Part shown: piece after piece, positions 1-8,989 of the stretch | Layout: each line of letters starts with the position of its first letter | Position numbering within the stretch: position 1 is the first letter of the stretch | Source: Thermophilibacter mediterraneus | GTDB lineage: Bacteria > Actinomycetota > Coriobacteriia > Coriobacteriales > Atopobiaceae | Direction of reading: 5' to 3' | DNA: 64,000 nucleotides | NCBI RefSeq assembly: GCF_900119385.1 | Contig: NZ_FPKO01000007.1 | Location: forward strand, 248,001 to 312,000 | Translations under genes and position numbers: made by a program | The notes under the pieces: generated by a model | Told to the model about the DNA's origin: nothing | Databases searched by the model: none | Seen by the model: only the letters and a program-made list of their open reading frames with translations

Positions 1-154
1 TGCCGCTCCGGACATAAGTGTCTCCGGTCATGAGAAAAGACACGTACACATGTTCTAGTATTGTGATATTATGATGCCAATGGTAGGGCGGGCGAGCGGG
101 ATTGCCGTCGCGCGCCCGCACCCAAAAGCCGATGCCCTTGGATAGGAGGACGTC

Positions 155-505
155 ATGCCCGTCGTTCACACCCACTGCTCCGAGCCCATCCCCGTCGAGG
201 CCCGCGAGGTCCTCAAGGCCGCGTACGGCAAGGCCATCGAGGCCGTTCCGGGCAAGTCGGAGGCGTGGCTCATGTGCGTCTTCGACGAGTCGGCCCCCAT
301 GTACTTTGGAGGGGACGACTCCAGGCCCTCCGCCCTCGTCGAGGTGAGCGTCTTTGCGCGCTCCGAGGTCCCGGCGGCCGCGTGGGAGCGCTTCACGGAG
401 GAGGTCACCCCCGTGGTGTCCCGCGCGCTCGGGGTCGACCCGGAGCGCATCTACCTCAGCTACGGCTCCACGCCCAACTTTGGGTGGAACGGGGCGAACT
501 TCTGA
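155..505 (+). CDS. MIF-like phenylpyruvate/dopachrome tautomerase
   Basis: A 116-residue protein of the macrophage migration inhibitory factor fold, which in bacteria tautomerises enol-keto pairs such as phenylpyruvate; the native substrate is unknown. It begins Met-Pro, so removal of Met would expose the catalytic N-terminal proline. A PGK motif near residue 30 matches the conserved active-site lysine, and the C-terminal NFGWNG matches the NVGWN strand of MIF. Length is that of the family. The start follows a strong GGATAGGAGG site. The stop overlaps the next ATG, so the two genes are translationally coupled. Confidence 0.85.
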   Translation: MPVVHTHCSEPIPVEAREVLKAAYGKAIEAVPGKSEAWLMCVFDESAPMYFGGDDSRPSALVEVSVFARSEVPAAAWERFTEEVTPVVSRALGVDPERIYLSYGSTPNFGWNGANF

Positions 506-717
506 TGGGGGAGGGTCTGGGCGCGGAGGACGTCGAGCGCCTGGCGGCCTACGAGTCCTTTGCCCGCGACGTGCGTGCCGAGCTGGCGAGCACCAGGGAG
601 AAGATGTCCGAGCTCGCCGCCGCGGGCAAGGTGAAGACGGCAACGTACCGTCAGCTCTTCGCGGCTCGCGTCACGCTCAGGGAGATAGACTCGCGCCTCT
701 CCGCCCACGGGCTGTAG
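505..717 (+). CDS. small hypothetical protein coupled to the tautomerase
   Basis: A 70-residue soluble, charged, mostly helical protein that I do not recognise. Its ATG overlaps the TGA of the tautomerase by one base, the usual sign of coupling. It has no signal peptide, membrane segment or cysteine motif. Heptad-like spacing of leucines in the middle suggests one or two helices. Reality rests on the overlap and on codon use like its neighbours. Confidence 0.6.
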   Translation: MGEGLGAEDVERLAAYESFARDVRAELASTREKMSELAAAGKVKTATYRQLFAARVTLREIDSRLSAHGL

Positions 718-718
718 G

Positions 719-781
719 GTTGTGTCGAGCCACGCCACCGGGCAGGCCATCTACATCGACGGAGGCTGGACCTGCGTGTAG
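719..781 (+). pseudogene. C-terminal remnant of a short-chain dehydrogenase
   Basis: Directly after the previous stop, the plus strand reads about 20 codons ending in ATGQAIYIDGGWTCV and a TAG. This is the classic C-terminal signature of short-chain dehydrogenases/reductases (TGQ-x-I-x-V/I-D-G-G). No upstream start or nucleotide-binding domain is present in that frame. The rest of the gene has apparently been lost by deletion that joined this tail to the small ORF before it. Confidence 0.6.
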
Positions 782-817
782 TCGGCGCGGCTTCGTCGCG
801 TGCGGGCGCCGCCCCGC

Positions 818-1306
818 CTACGCGACGGAGCCGAGCCAGGCGCGCACGTCCTTGCCCGCCGTGACGAGCAGGACGCCGCCCACCACGCCCATGACGGCGG
901 AGACCGCCCAGAGGTCGAACGCCGTGTCGAACGGCGCCAACTGCACCGGGAGCATCGCCCTCCCGCCGGAGCGCGGGTCCAGCCCGAGCATCGTGAGCAG
1001 CAGGGTCGCAACGGCGACCACCACCGACAGGAGCGCGACCATGCCAAAGAGCGCGCGGCTCATGTGGCTGACGCCCCTGCGCGTCGCATCGCGGTCGATT
1101 GCCCCCGCGCCGTCGGTCGCCGTGCGCCCGGCGGCGGACGCGAGGCGACGCGCGCCGGAGCGCATGACGAGGTAGGCGACAAGCGAGACGAGCGCCAGCG
1201 CCAGGTAGAAGACGGCGAACACCCCCACGCACGGGTTGGCCGCGCTCAGCGAGGTCGCCCCCGTCAGCAGCGCGAACGCCGCCCAGAACGCCCTTGATTG
1301 CCGCAT
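818..1306 (-). CDS. four-helix membrane protein, unknown
   Basis: A 162-residue protein with about four predicted membrane segments (roughly residues 8-24, 28-48, 84-107 and 130-150) and a basic loop after the second. I do not recognise a family. ATG at 1306 has a GAGGT-type site close upstream. It lies 74 bp downstream of the ABC exporter pair on the same strand and may be the last gene of that operon. A protein partner or immunity role is possible but unproven. Confidence 0.65.
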   Translation of the reverse strand: MRQSRAFWAAFALLTGATSLSAANPCVGVFAVFYLALALVSLVAYLVMRSGARRLASAAGRTATDGAGAIDRDATRRGVSHMSRALFGMVALLSVVVAVATLLLTMLGLDPRSGGRAMLPVQLAPFDTAFDLWAVSAVMGVVGGVLLVTAGKDVRAWLGSVA

Positions 1307-1380
1307 GTCGACCTCACTTGTCTCCAGCCACGTGGCGGCCGCGTCACTGCGGCCCCATCCATCATATGACGCCGCGCCCG

Positions 1381-3138
1381 CTATTCCGTCGGCGCGAACT
1401 GTGCCTCGTAGATCGCTCGGTAGCGACCGCCCGCGGCAAGCAGCTCCTCGTGCGTGCCGCGCTCCGCGATGCGCCCGTCTGCGACCACGCAGATGAGGTC
1501 TGCGTCGCGCACGGTGGAGAGCCGGTGCGCCACCACGAAGCTCGTGCGACCCTCCATGAGCCGCGCCAGCGCGCGCTGGACCAGGAGCTCGGTTCGGGTG
1601 TCGATGTTGCTCGTCGCCTCGTCGAGGATGAGCATGGCGGGCCGCGCGAGGACGACGCGCGCGATGCACAGCAGCTGCCGCTGCCCCGCGGAGAGCGATG
1701 CGGAGCCGTCGAGCACCGTGTCGTAGCCCTGCGGCAGCCGCATGACGAAGTCGTCCGCGTACGCCTCGCGGCAGGCGGCGCGCACCTCCTCGAGCGTGGC
1801 GTCGGGCCTTCCCATCGCCACGTTCTCGCGCACCGTCGCCCTGCGCAGCCAGGTGTCCTGCAGGACCATGCCCCACCCGGCGCGCAGGCTCTCGCGCTCG
1901 AGCTCGCGCACGTCGTGCCCGTCCACGACCACCGCGCCGCCGCTTACGTCGTAGAACCGCATGAGCAGGTTGATGAGGGTGGTCTTGCCGCAGCCCGTCT
2001 CGCCCACGAGGGCGACCCTCGTGCCGGGCCGCACCGCGAGGTCCACGTCGCGCAGCACCGGGCGGCCCGGGTCGTAGCCAAAGGCGACGTGGTCGAGCCG
2101 CACCTCGCCGTGCGGCTCCGCGAGCGCGACGGCGCCCAGGGCGTCGGCGTCCTCTGCGGGCTCGTCGAGCAGGTCGAAGAGGCGGCGCGCGCAGGCGACG
2201 CAGTTCTGCAGCTCGGTGGCGACGCCGGATATGTCGTTGAAGGGCTTGGCGTACTGGTCCGCGTAGCCGAGGAAGGCCGAGAGGCCACCCACGGTGATGC
2301 CGCCCGACATGGCGACGAACGCCCCGAAGATGCCGATGGCGGCGTAGACGAGGGCGTTGGCGAAGCGCGTGGTCGGGTTCACGAGCGACGAGAAGAACAC
2401 GGCCTTGAAGCTCTCCTGTCCGAGCGCGGCGTCCGTCGCGGCGAAGCGAGCGTGGACACGGTCCTGGACCTCGAAGGTCTCGACGGCCGAGATGCCCCCG
2501 ACCATCTCCTCCACGTAGGCGGTGAGCTCTCCGCGCAGGCGCGTCTGCCCCGAGAAGTGCCGCGCGCTGTGCGTGGCGATGAAGCGGGCGGTGAAGATCG
2601 AGACGGGCGTGAGAAGTGCCACCACGGCGGCGATCGCCGGGTTGAGCGCGAACATGAAGGCGAGCGTCACCACGATGGTGAGGACGCCGGTCGGAAGCTG
2701 CTGGAAGGCCATGAGCAGGCCGTTGGTGAGCATGTCGGCGTCGGTCACGATGCGGCTCGCCAGGTCGCCGTGCCCGTGCGCGTCGAGGTAGGAGAGGGGC
2801 AGCTCCTGCAGGTGGTCGAAGGCGCGCCGGCGCAGCTCGAGCGCGGCCCCGAAGGCGAGGCGGTTGGTGACGGCGCTGAGCGCCCACTGGCAGCACGCCG
2901 TGGCGGCGAGCGCGACGGCGATGAGCGCGAGGGTCTCGTGCAGCCCGGCAAAGTCGACCCTGCCGGGCCCCGCCACGCAGTCGACCGCCCGGCCCGAGAG
3001 CACGGGCAGCGCGAGGGTCCCCACGACCACGCAGGCCGTGAGGCCGGCGGCAGCGGCCACCTTTCCGCGCTCTGCCGAGAAGAGCCTCGCGATGCGACGG
3101 ACGGTGCCGTCCGCGGCGAGCTTCGCCTCGCGACTCAT
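1381..3138 (-). CDS. ABC exporter, catalytically complete half (TM288-like)
   Basis: A 585-residue type IV ABC exporter half: six-helix membrane domain (about residues 1-330) followed by a nucleotide-binding domain. Visible motifs are Walker A GETGCGKTT, signature LSAGQRQ, Walker B LILDEATS with the catalytic glutamate, and the H-loop histidine in VVAHRLST. Its ATG overlaps the TGA of the upstream half (ATGA), so the two subunits are co-translated and most likely form a heterodimer. Such pairs export drugs, peptides or lipids; the cargo cannot be read from sequence. Confidence 0.9.
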   Translation of the reverse strand: MSREAKLAADGTVRRIARLFSAERGKVAAAAGLTACVVVGTLALPVLSGRAVDCVAGPGRVDFAGLHETLALIAVALAATACCQWALSAVTNRLAFGAALELRRRAFDHLQELPLSYLDAHGHGDLASRIVTDADMLTNGLLMAFQQLPTGVLTIVVTLAFMFALNPAIAAVVALLTPVSIFTARFIATHSARHFSGQTRLRGELTAYVEEMVGGISAVETFEVQDRVHARFAATDAALGQESFKAVFFSSLVNPTTRFANALVYAAIGIFGAFVAMSGGITVGGLSAFLGYADQYAKPFNDISGVATELQNCVACARRLFDLLDEPAEDADALGAVALAEPHGEVRLDHVAFGYDPGRPVLRDVDLAVRPGTRVALVGETGCGKTTLINLLMRFYDVSGGAVVVDGHDVRELERESLRAGWGMVLQDTWLRRATVRENVAMGRPDATLEEVRAACREAYADDFVMRLPQGYDTVLDGSASLSAGQRQLLCIARVVLARPAMLILDEATSNIDTRTELLVQRALARLMEGRTSFVVAHRLSTVRDADLICVVADGRIAERGTHEELLAAGGRYRAIYEAQFAPTE

Positions 3139-4865
3139 CGCGCCACCTCCTCGGAGCTGAGCTGGGACTCGCAGATCTCCCGGTAGACGGGGCAGCGCTC
3201 GAGCAGCTCCTCGTGCGACCCGAGCCCCACCTGCCTGCCCCCGTCGAGGACGAGTATCTGGTCGGCGTGGCGCACGGTGGTCACGCGCTGGGAGATGAGG
3301 ATGACCGCGGCGCCCGAGCAGTCGCGCCTCAGCGCCCGGCGCAGGGCCGCGTCGGTCGCGAAGTCGAGCGCGGAGGACGCGTCGTCGAGCACGAGCACGC
3401 CCGGCCTGCGCGCGAGGGTCCGGGCGACGGCGAGGCGCTGGCGCTGGCCGCCCGAGAAGTTCCGCCCGAACTGCTCGACCTCCGCGGCGAGGCCGTCCTC
3501 CCTTCCTCCCGCGATGCCCGCGGCCTGCGCGGTCGAGAGCGCCGCCTCGAGGTCCTTCTCGCCCGCGTCGGGCCCGCCCCAGCGAAGGTTGGACTCGATG
3601 GTCCCCGAGAAGAGCGTGGCGCCCTGCTCGACGAGGGACACCACGCGCCGCAGGCTCTGACGCGTGAGGTCGCGCACGGCGACGCCCCCCACGCGGACCG
3701 AGCCGGACGTGGCGTCGTAGAATCGCATGACGAGGCTCGCGAGGGTGGACTTCCCCGAGCCCGTGCCCCCGATGACGCCGAGCGTCCGCCCCGCCATGAG
3801 CTCGAAGCTCACGTGGCTGAGGGCGCTCCCGGCGCCCCCCGGGTAGGTGAAGCTCACGTCGTCGAAGGCGACGGCGGGGCGGTCGGGCGCGAGGACCGCC
3901 TCGAGCGGGCCGTCGGCCATGGAGGGCTCGGTCTCGAAGACCTCGTTGACGCGCCGCGCGCAGGCGGACGCCTTGGAGAGCAGCATGATGAGGTTGGTGA
4001 GCTTGAGGAGCTCGACGAGCGCCTGGCTCACGTAGCTCACGAGCGCCACGAGCTGGCCCTGGGTGAGCGTCCCGGCGCTCACGCGGGGCCCGCCGAGCCA
4101 CAGCAGGGCGATGAGCCCGCAGTTGATGGCGACGTAGGTGAGCGGGTTCACGAGCGCGGAGATGTCGCCGGTCGTCACCTGCCGGTCGCGGACCGCCCCG
4201 GCGACGCCGGCGAAGTCGGAGCGCTCGCTCTCCTCGCGGCGGAAGGCGCGCAGGACGCGCACGCCCTCAAGATTCTCGGCGACGCGCAGCTGGACGTCGT
4301 CAAGGCCCCGCTGTATCTGGCGGTAGCGGCCCGTGGTCACGCGCATGAAGCCCATGACTATGGCGCCCGAGACGATGACGGCGGCGAGAAGCGCCGCCCC
4401 CTCGACGCCGTCGACGAGAAACGCCGCGACCACCGTCCCGAAGGTGACGAAGGGGGAGCGCAGGATGAGGCGGAAGAACATGTTGAGGCCGTCCTGCACC
4501 TGCTGGGAGTCGTTGGTGATGCGCGTCACGAGGCTCGCGCGGCCGATGCGCTCGACGTCGGCGCGCGAGAGGGTCAGGACGTGGGCGAAGAGGTCGTCGC
4601 GCATGGCGGTCCCGAAGGCGGAGGCGAGGCGCGAGCAGAAGAACTGCGCCGTGACCGAGATGACCCAGGCGAAGACGCCGACGCCTGCGAGCAGCGCGCC
4701 GTGGGCGAGCACGTAGGAGGCGTCGCGGCTTGCGATGCCGACGTCGATGACCTGCGCCATCACGAGCGGGACGAGGAGCTGCAGCAGCGCCTCGAGCCCC
4801 TTGAACAGCGGCGCGACCACGCACTCCGCGTAGTGGCCCGCGAGGTACCTCCTGAGCTTGAACAT
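3135..4865 (-). CDS. ABC exporter, degenerate-site half (TM287-like)
   Basis: A 576-residue ABC exporter half and the first gene of the pair. Walker A is GGTGSGKST and the signature is FSGGQRQR. Walker B ends LVLDDASS, with Asp instead of the catalytic Glu, and the H-loop reads ISQR, with Gln instead of His. These are the substitutions of the degenerate site in heterodimeric exporters such as TM287/288. The 3' end is coupled to the second half by ATGA. The 5' side faces a dyad-repeat array. Confidence 0.9.
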   Translation of the reverse strand: MFKLRRYLAGHYAECVVAPLFKGLEALLQLLVPLVMAQVIDVGIASRDASYVLAHGALLAGVGVFAWVISVTAQFFCSRLASAFGTAMRDDLFAHVLTLSRADVERIGRASLVTRITNDSQQVQDGLNMFFRLILRSPFVTFGTVVAAFLVDGVEGAALLAAVIVSGAIVMGFMRVTTGRYRQIQRGLDDVQLRVAENLEGVRVLRAFRREESERSDFAGVAGAVRDRQVTTGDISALVNPLTYVAINCGLIALLWLGGPRVSAGTLTQGQLVALVSYVSQALVELLKLTNLIMLLSKASACARRVNEVFETEPSMADGPLEAVLAPDRPAVAFDDVSFTYPGGAGSALSHVSFELMAGRTLGVIGGTGSGKSTLASLVMRFYDATSGSVRVGGVAVRDLTRQSLRRVVSLVEQGATLFSGTIESNLRWGGPDAGEKDLEAALSTAQAAGIAGGREDGLAAEVEQFGRNFSGGQRQRLAVARTLARRPGVLVLDDASSALDFATDAALRRALRRDCSGAAVILISQRVTTVRHADQILVLDGGRQVGLGSHEELLERCPVYREICESQLSSEEVAR

Positions 4866-4956
4866 GCGACCTCCGCGAGAACGTTCGATGCCCCCCAATT
4901 CTAGCGCGGGAGGGGGCCGTCCCGCGCCGGTCGGGCGCGGAGGCCAGCCGAGAAGA

Positions 4957-5180
4957 ACGTGCGGGCTGCGGTCACTTTGGGACCCCGAAACGTCCGGAAC
5001 CCGCACGTGTCTGGGGTTCGTGCGGGTTGCGGTCGGAATCGGGCCCCGGAACGTCCGCAGCCAGCACGTGTTGTGGGAACGTGCGGGTTGCGGTCGGAAT
5101 CGGGCCCCGAAGCGTCCGCGGCCCGCACGTACGTCAACAACGTGCGGGCCGCGGACGGAATGGGGCCAGGCCGTGCGGGC
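4957..5180. repeat. dyad repeat family 1, locus A (61-bp period, 3.7 units)
   Basis: The gap between the exporter pair and xdhD contains no gene. It holds four units at 4957-5008, 5018-5069, 5079-5130 and 5140-5180 (truncated). Each complete unit is a 52-bp imperfect dyad: left arm like ACGTGCGGGTTGCGGTCGG, a roughly 14-bp centre, and a right arm that is its complement. The spacers 5009-5017, 5070-5078 and 5131-5139 are exactly 9 bp and differ in sequence, so the period is 61 bp. The array ends at the stop codon of xdhD. Related arrays lie at 25331 and 38883. Confidence 0.85.
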
Positions 5181-7984
5181 TACTCCCCGAGGAGCACCTT
5201 GCTCGGCGTGATGGGCAGGTCGCGGACGTATCGGCCGGTCGCGTGCGCCACGGCGCTCATGATGGCGGGCGACGGGGTGTTGATCACGACCTCGCCGATG
5301 GACTTCGCGCCGAAGGGCCCCGTGGGCTCGAAGCTCGGCATGAACTCGACCCGCGGCTCGGGCACGTCCATGCGGGTGGGGATCTTGTAGGTCATGAAGG
5401 ACCCCGTGCGTAGGTTGCCCCGCTCGTCGCGGAGCACGTCCTCGGTGAGCGCCATCCCGATGCCCTGGGCGATGCCGCCCTCCGCCTGGACGCGCGCGAG
5501 CGCCGGGTTGATCACGGTGCCGCAGTCCACGACGGCGGCGTAGTCGGTGACCGTGACCCTGCCCGTCGCCTTGTCGACCTCGACCTCGGCGATGCCGGCC
5601 ATGTAGGGCGGCGGGGAGGTCGGCTGGGCGTTGGAGCCGTGGCCCTCGAGCATGCCGGGCTGCATCCCGAAGCCGATCATCTTGTTCGCCATGGCTGCGA
5701 CGCTCATCTGGTGCTCGGGGTCGCCCGGGGCGCCCGAGCCGAGCGCCCACACGCGCTCGCCGTCGAACTCCACGTCAGCCGCGTCGACGCCCCACCAGCT
5801 CGCCGCCTGCTCGCGAATCTGTCGCACGAGGTCCTCGGCCGCGCGCACGACGGCGCCGCCGGTGGTGTAGGTGCCCGAGGACGCGTAGGCGCCCGTGTCG
5901 AAGGGGGAGGTGTCGGTGTCGACGCCCTTGGTGACGACGCGGTCGACGTCGCAGCCCAGGGCCTCGGCCGCCATCTGGGCCAGGATCGTGTCGGCGCCGG
6001 TCCCCACGTCGGTGGCGCCGATGGACAGCACGTAGAAGCCGTCGTCCTCGAGGCGGATGTCGACGTTGGCGATGTCGACGTTGGCGATGCCGGAGCCCTG
6101 CATCGTGAGGGCGACGCCGATGCCGCGCACGCGGTCGCCGAGGTCCTCCGAGAGGGGCCGGTCGCCCCAGCCCACCATCTCCATGGCGCGCCCGAGGCAC
6201 TCGTCGAGCCGGCAGCTGTGGAGCTTCTCGTCGTTGAGCTGCCAGAGGGTCTCCCCTGGCTTGACCAGGTTCTTGAGGCGCAGCTCGCACGGGTCTATGC
6301 CGAGCTCGTCGGCGAGCTCGTTGACGGCCGACTCCACGGCGAAGCAGCCCTGCGTCGCCCCGTAGCCGCGGTACGCACCGCCCGGGGTGGTGTTGGTGTA
6401 GACCACGTCGTAGGTGAAGCGGCTCGCCGCGGCGTGGTTGTAGATGGGCAGCGCCTTGCCGCCCACGAGCGTCACCGTGGTGGTGCCGTGGTAGCCGTAC
6501 GCGCCGGCGTTCGAGAGCGCGTGGAGGTCGATGGCGCGGATCTCGCCGTCGCGCGTGGCGCCCACGCGCACCCGCATCACCATCTCGTGGCGGGTGTTCG
6601 AGCAGCACATGGTCTCCTCGCGCGTGTAGGTGCACACGCAGGGGCGCCCGGTGGCGAGCGCGGCCCACGCGGCGAAGGCCTCGTTGCACCCGCTCTGCTT
6701 GGCGCCGAAGCCGCCGCCCACGCGCGGCTTGATCACGCGCACCTGGCTCTTGGGGATCCCCAGCGCCGTGGCGACCTGCCGACGGATGTGGAAGGGCACC
6801 TGCGTGGAGCTCACCACGGTGAGCCGTCCGAAGGCGTCGGTGTAGGCGAAGGAGCGGAACGTCTCCATCATGGCCTGCTGGGTGGCCTGGGTGCGATAGG
6901 TGCGCTCGATCACCACGTCGGAGGAGGCGAGGGCGGCGTCGAGGTCGCCGTGGACGCGCTGGCCGTGCGCCACGAGGTTGCGCGAAGGGTCCCCGGACGT
7001 GTCGGAGCCGGCGGCCCAGTCGTCCTCGTCGTGGATGACGGTGGGGTTGTCGAGCGCGTCCTCGACGCTCACGATGGCGGGGAGCTGCTCGTAGGTCACC
7101 TTGACGGCGCGCACCGCGGCGGATGCGGAGGCCTCGTCCTCGGCCACGACCATCGCCACCTCGTCGCCCACGTATCGAACGTGGCGGTCGAGAAGAACGG
7201 TGTCGTAGGGGCTCGGCTCGAGGAAGGACTGGCCCGCGAGCGTGAAGCGCCTGTGCGGGACGTCGTCCGGCCCGAAGACGGCCACGACGCCGGGGAGCGC
7301 GCGGGCTGCCTCGAGGTCGATGTCCGTGACCAGGGCGTGCGCGTGGCGGCTGCGGACGAGCTTCACCACGAGCGCGCCCTCGGGGGCGAGGTCGGCCGTG
7401 TAGACGGGGCGCCCGGCCAGCAGGGCGTCGGAGTCCTTCTTCGCCACCGGGCGCGCGATCTGGGCGTGGCGCTCGCCGGACTCGGTCACGGAGTCGTCGG
7501 GCACCGCGCGCGGCGGCAGCTCGCCGCCGTTGTCGTGGCGGGCGAGGAAGCGGCGCACCGCGCGCATCTGGCTCGCGTATCCCGAGCAGCGGCAGAGGTT
7601 GCCCGAGAGGTAGCGGCGGACCTCCTCGTCGGTGGCGCCCGGGTTCGCGGCGTCGAGCGCGAGCACGGCCATCTCCGTGCCCGGCGCGCAGAAGCCGCAC
7701 TGCTCCGCGCCCTCCTCGGCGAGGCAGCGGGCGAGCAGCTCCCGGCGTCCGTCGCGCATGCCCTCGAGCGTGGTGACCTCGCGGCCGTCGACGCGCGCCA
7801 TGGGGACCGAGCACGAGAGCACCGGCTCGCCGTCCAGCAGCACCGTGCACAGGCCGCAGTTGGAGGTCTCGCAGGCGCACTTCACGGACTTGAGCCCGTG
7901 CGCTCGGCAGAAGTCGAAGAGGGTCATGTCCGGCCGCACGTCCCGCTCGAGGCGCGCGCCGTTCAGGGTGAGGGTGACGAGCAT
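5180..7984 (-). CDS. xdhD: XdhD-type molybdenum hydroxylase, Fe-S and Mo subunits fused
   Basis: A 934-residue protein joining a two-cluster [2Fe-2S] domain (residues about 1-160) to a molybdopterin hydroxylase domain. Cysteine sets CACETSNCGLC, QCGFC and NLCRCSGY bind the clusters. The Mo domain shows GGGFGAK, GAYRGYG and FGAKSIGE with the general-base glutamate. The Mo half resembles E. coli YgfN/XdhD closely (for example STQVPFHIRRQVA), while its N-terminus keeps all cluster cysteines. The FAD gene ends 2 bp upstream, so the pair forms one enzyme passing electrons from a purine-like substrate through Mo, Fe-S and FAD. Substrate and any selenium dependence are not visible. No maturation gene is adjacent. 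Confidence 0.88.
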   Translation of the reverse strand: MLVTLTLNGARLERDVRPDMTLFDFCRAHGLKSVKCACETSNCGLCTVLLDGEPVLSCSVPMARVDGREVTTLEGMRDGRRELLARCLAEEGAEQCGFCAPGTEMAVLALDAANPGATDEEVRRYLSGNLCRCSGYASQMRAVRRFLARHDNGGELPPRAVPDDSVTESGERHAQIARPVAKKDSDALLAGRPVYTADLAPEGALVVKLVRSRHAHALVTDIDLEAARALPGVVAVFGPDDVPHRRFTLAGQSFLEPSPYDTVLLDRHVRYVGDEVAMVVAEDEASASAAVRAVKVTYEQLPAIVSVEDALDNPTVIHDEDDWAAGSDTSGDPSRNLVAHGQRVHGDLDAALASSDVVIERTYRTQATQQAMMETFRSFAYTDAFGRLTVVSSTQVPFHIRRQVATALGIPKSQVRVIKPRVGGGFGAKQSGCNEAFAAWAALATGRPCVCTYTREETMCCSNTRHEMVMRVRVGATRDGEIRAIDLHALSNAGAYGYHGTTTVTLVGGKALPIYNHAAASRFTYDVVYTNTTPGGAYRGYGATQGCFAVESAVNELADELGIDPCELRLKNLVKPGETLWQLNDEKLHSCRLDECLGRAMEMVGWGDRPLSEDLGDRVRGIGVALTMQGSGIANVDIANVDIRLEDDGFYVLSIGATDVGTGADTILAQMAAEALGCDVDRVVTKGVDTDTSPFDTGAYASSGTYTTGGAVVRAAEDLVRQIREQAASWWGVDAADVEFDGERVWALGSGAPGDPEHQMSVAAMANKMIGFGMQPGMLEGHGSNAQPTSPPPYMAGIAEVEVDKATGRVTVTDYAAVVDCGTVINPALARVQAEGGIAQGIGMALTEDVLRDERGNLRTGSFMTYKIPTRMDVPEPRVEFMPSFEPTGPFGAKSIGEVVINTPSPAIMSAVAHATGRYVRDLPITPSKVLLGE

Positions 7985-7986
7985 GC

Positions 7987-8799
7987 TTAGGCCTCCTTGT
8001 CGGCGCGGGGCTTGTCGGCGGCTCGCCTGACGGCGCGGCGGATGAGCGCCGGCGCCACGGCGCGGCGCCACTCGGCGGTTCCGCGCAGGTCGGAGCCGTA
8101 GTCGAGGCCCTCGGCGAGCTCGCAGACGGCGTCGAGCTCGGCGGGGGAGAAGTCGCGGCGCAGCGGGGTGCGCTCGCCGCCCGTGAGCAGCGCGGCCTTC
8201 TTGGGGCGCGCGCCCACCGCGACGTGCCACGACCCCTGCCAGCAGGCGGCCGCGGCGTTCAGTGCCGAGAAGTCCGTCGCCGCGTTGCGGACGGACTCGA
8301 AGGCGCCCTGGTAGCGATGCTTGCGCACGATCACGTGCGTGAGGATGTCGCCCCTCGCCCCGCGCTCCACGAACGGGATGATGGGCACGACGCCGGCCCC
8401 CTCGAGCTCGACCTCGGCGTCGAGCGCGAGCAGCGCGCACACGACGTCCGAGAAGCCCATGCGCGCGTAGACCGAGCCGCCCACCGTGGCGAGGTTCCTG
8501 AACTGGGTGCCCACGACGTCGCGCACCGCCTCGGCGAAGATGCCGCAGGTCGCGGCGGAGAAGCGCTCGTGGCGCTCCAGCTGCCCGAGCGTGACCATGG
8601 CGCCGATCCTGAAGGCGTCCGGCGTCTCCTCGACCTCGTCCAGCCCGCAGCGCGAGAGGTCGATGCCGAGCGGCGCGGTGCGGTCCGCGAGGCGCAGCCA
8701 CATCATGCCTCCGATGACGGTGGCGAGCCGGTTCTCCTGCAGGAGGTCGTAGGCCTCCCGCGGGGTGGCGGGGCAGACGTACTTCTCGAACGTGAGCAC
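7987..8799 (-). CDS. FAD-binding subunit of molybdenum hydroxylase (YgfM-like)
   Basis: A 270-residue protein of the xanthine dehydrogenase FAD subunit family. It has an N-terminal glycine turn (VIGG, residues 28-31) and an ATVGGSVYAR segment near residue 110 that fits the FAD-binding loop. Length is that of stand-alone FAD subunits. It is first in a two-gene operon with xdhD, and its stop lies next to the xdhD ATG. The start follows a CAAGGAGGAC site. Confidence 0.87.
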   Translation of the reverse strand: MLTFEKYVCPATPREAYDLLQENRLATVIGGMMWLRLADRTAPLGIDLSRCGLDEVEETPDAFRIGAMVTLGQLERHERFSAATCGIFAEAVRDVVGTQFRNLATVGGSVYARMGFSDVVCALLALDAEVELEGAGVVPIIPFVERGARGDILTHVIVRKHRYQGAFESVRNAATDFSALNAAAACWQGSWHVAVGARPKKAALLTGGERTPLRRDFSPAELDAVCELAEGLDYGSDLRGTAEWRRAVAPALIRRAVRRAADKPRADKEA

Positions 8800-8989
8800 G
8801 TGTCCTCCTTGGGGTTATGTTCTGGGAATACCCCATGATACCGCAGGTAGACGGCCCGTCCGCGTGAAGCGTTGCACTTTTGGGTGCACAACGGAGCGGA
8901 CGTCGTTCGCCCGGCCGGCCGCCGCGCGCGACCTTGCCGGCGCTCATGCGATAAAATAGGCGACCGTTTGTCAATAAAGGGGGTGGGAC

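Noticed and set aside
1294-3186. Very long ORFs opposite the ABC, Xdh, permease and ECF genes
   Set aside because: They are shadows created by high GC; the opposite strand carries full recognised domains and proper ribosome sites.
4957-5180. 61-bp arrays as a CRISPR
   Set aside because: The repeats are 52-bp dyads and the spacers only 9 bp; no cas gene is present.
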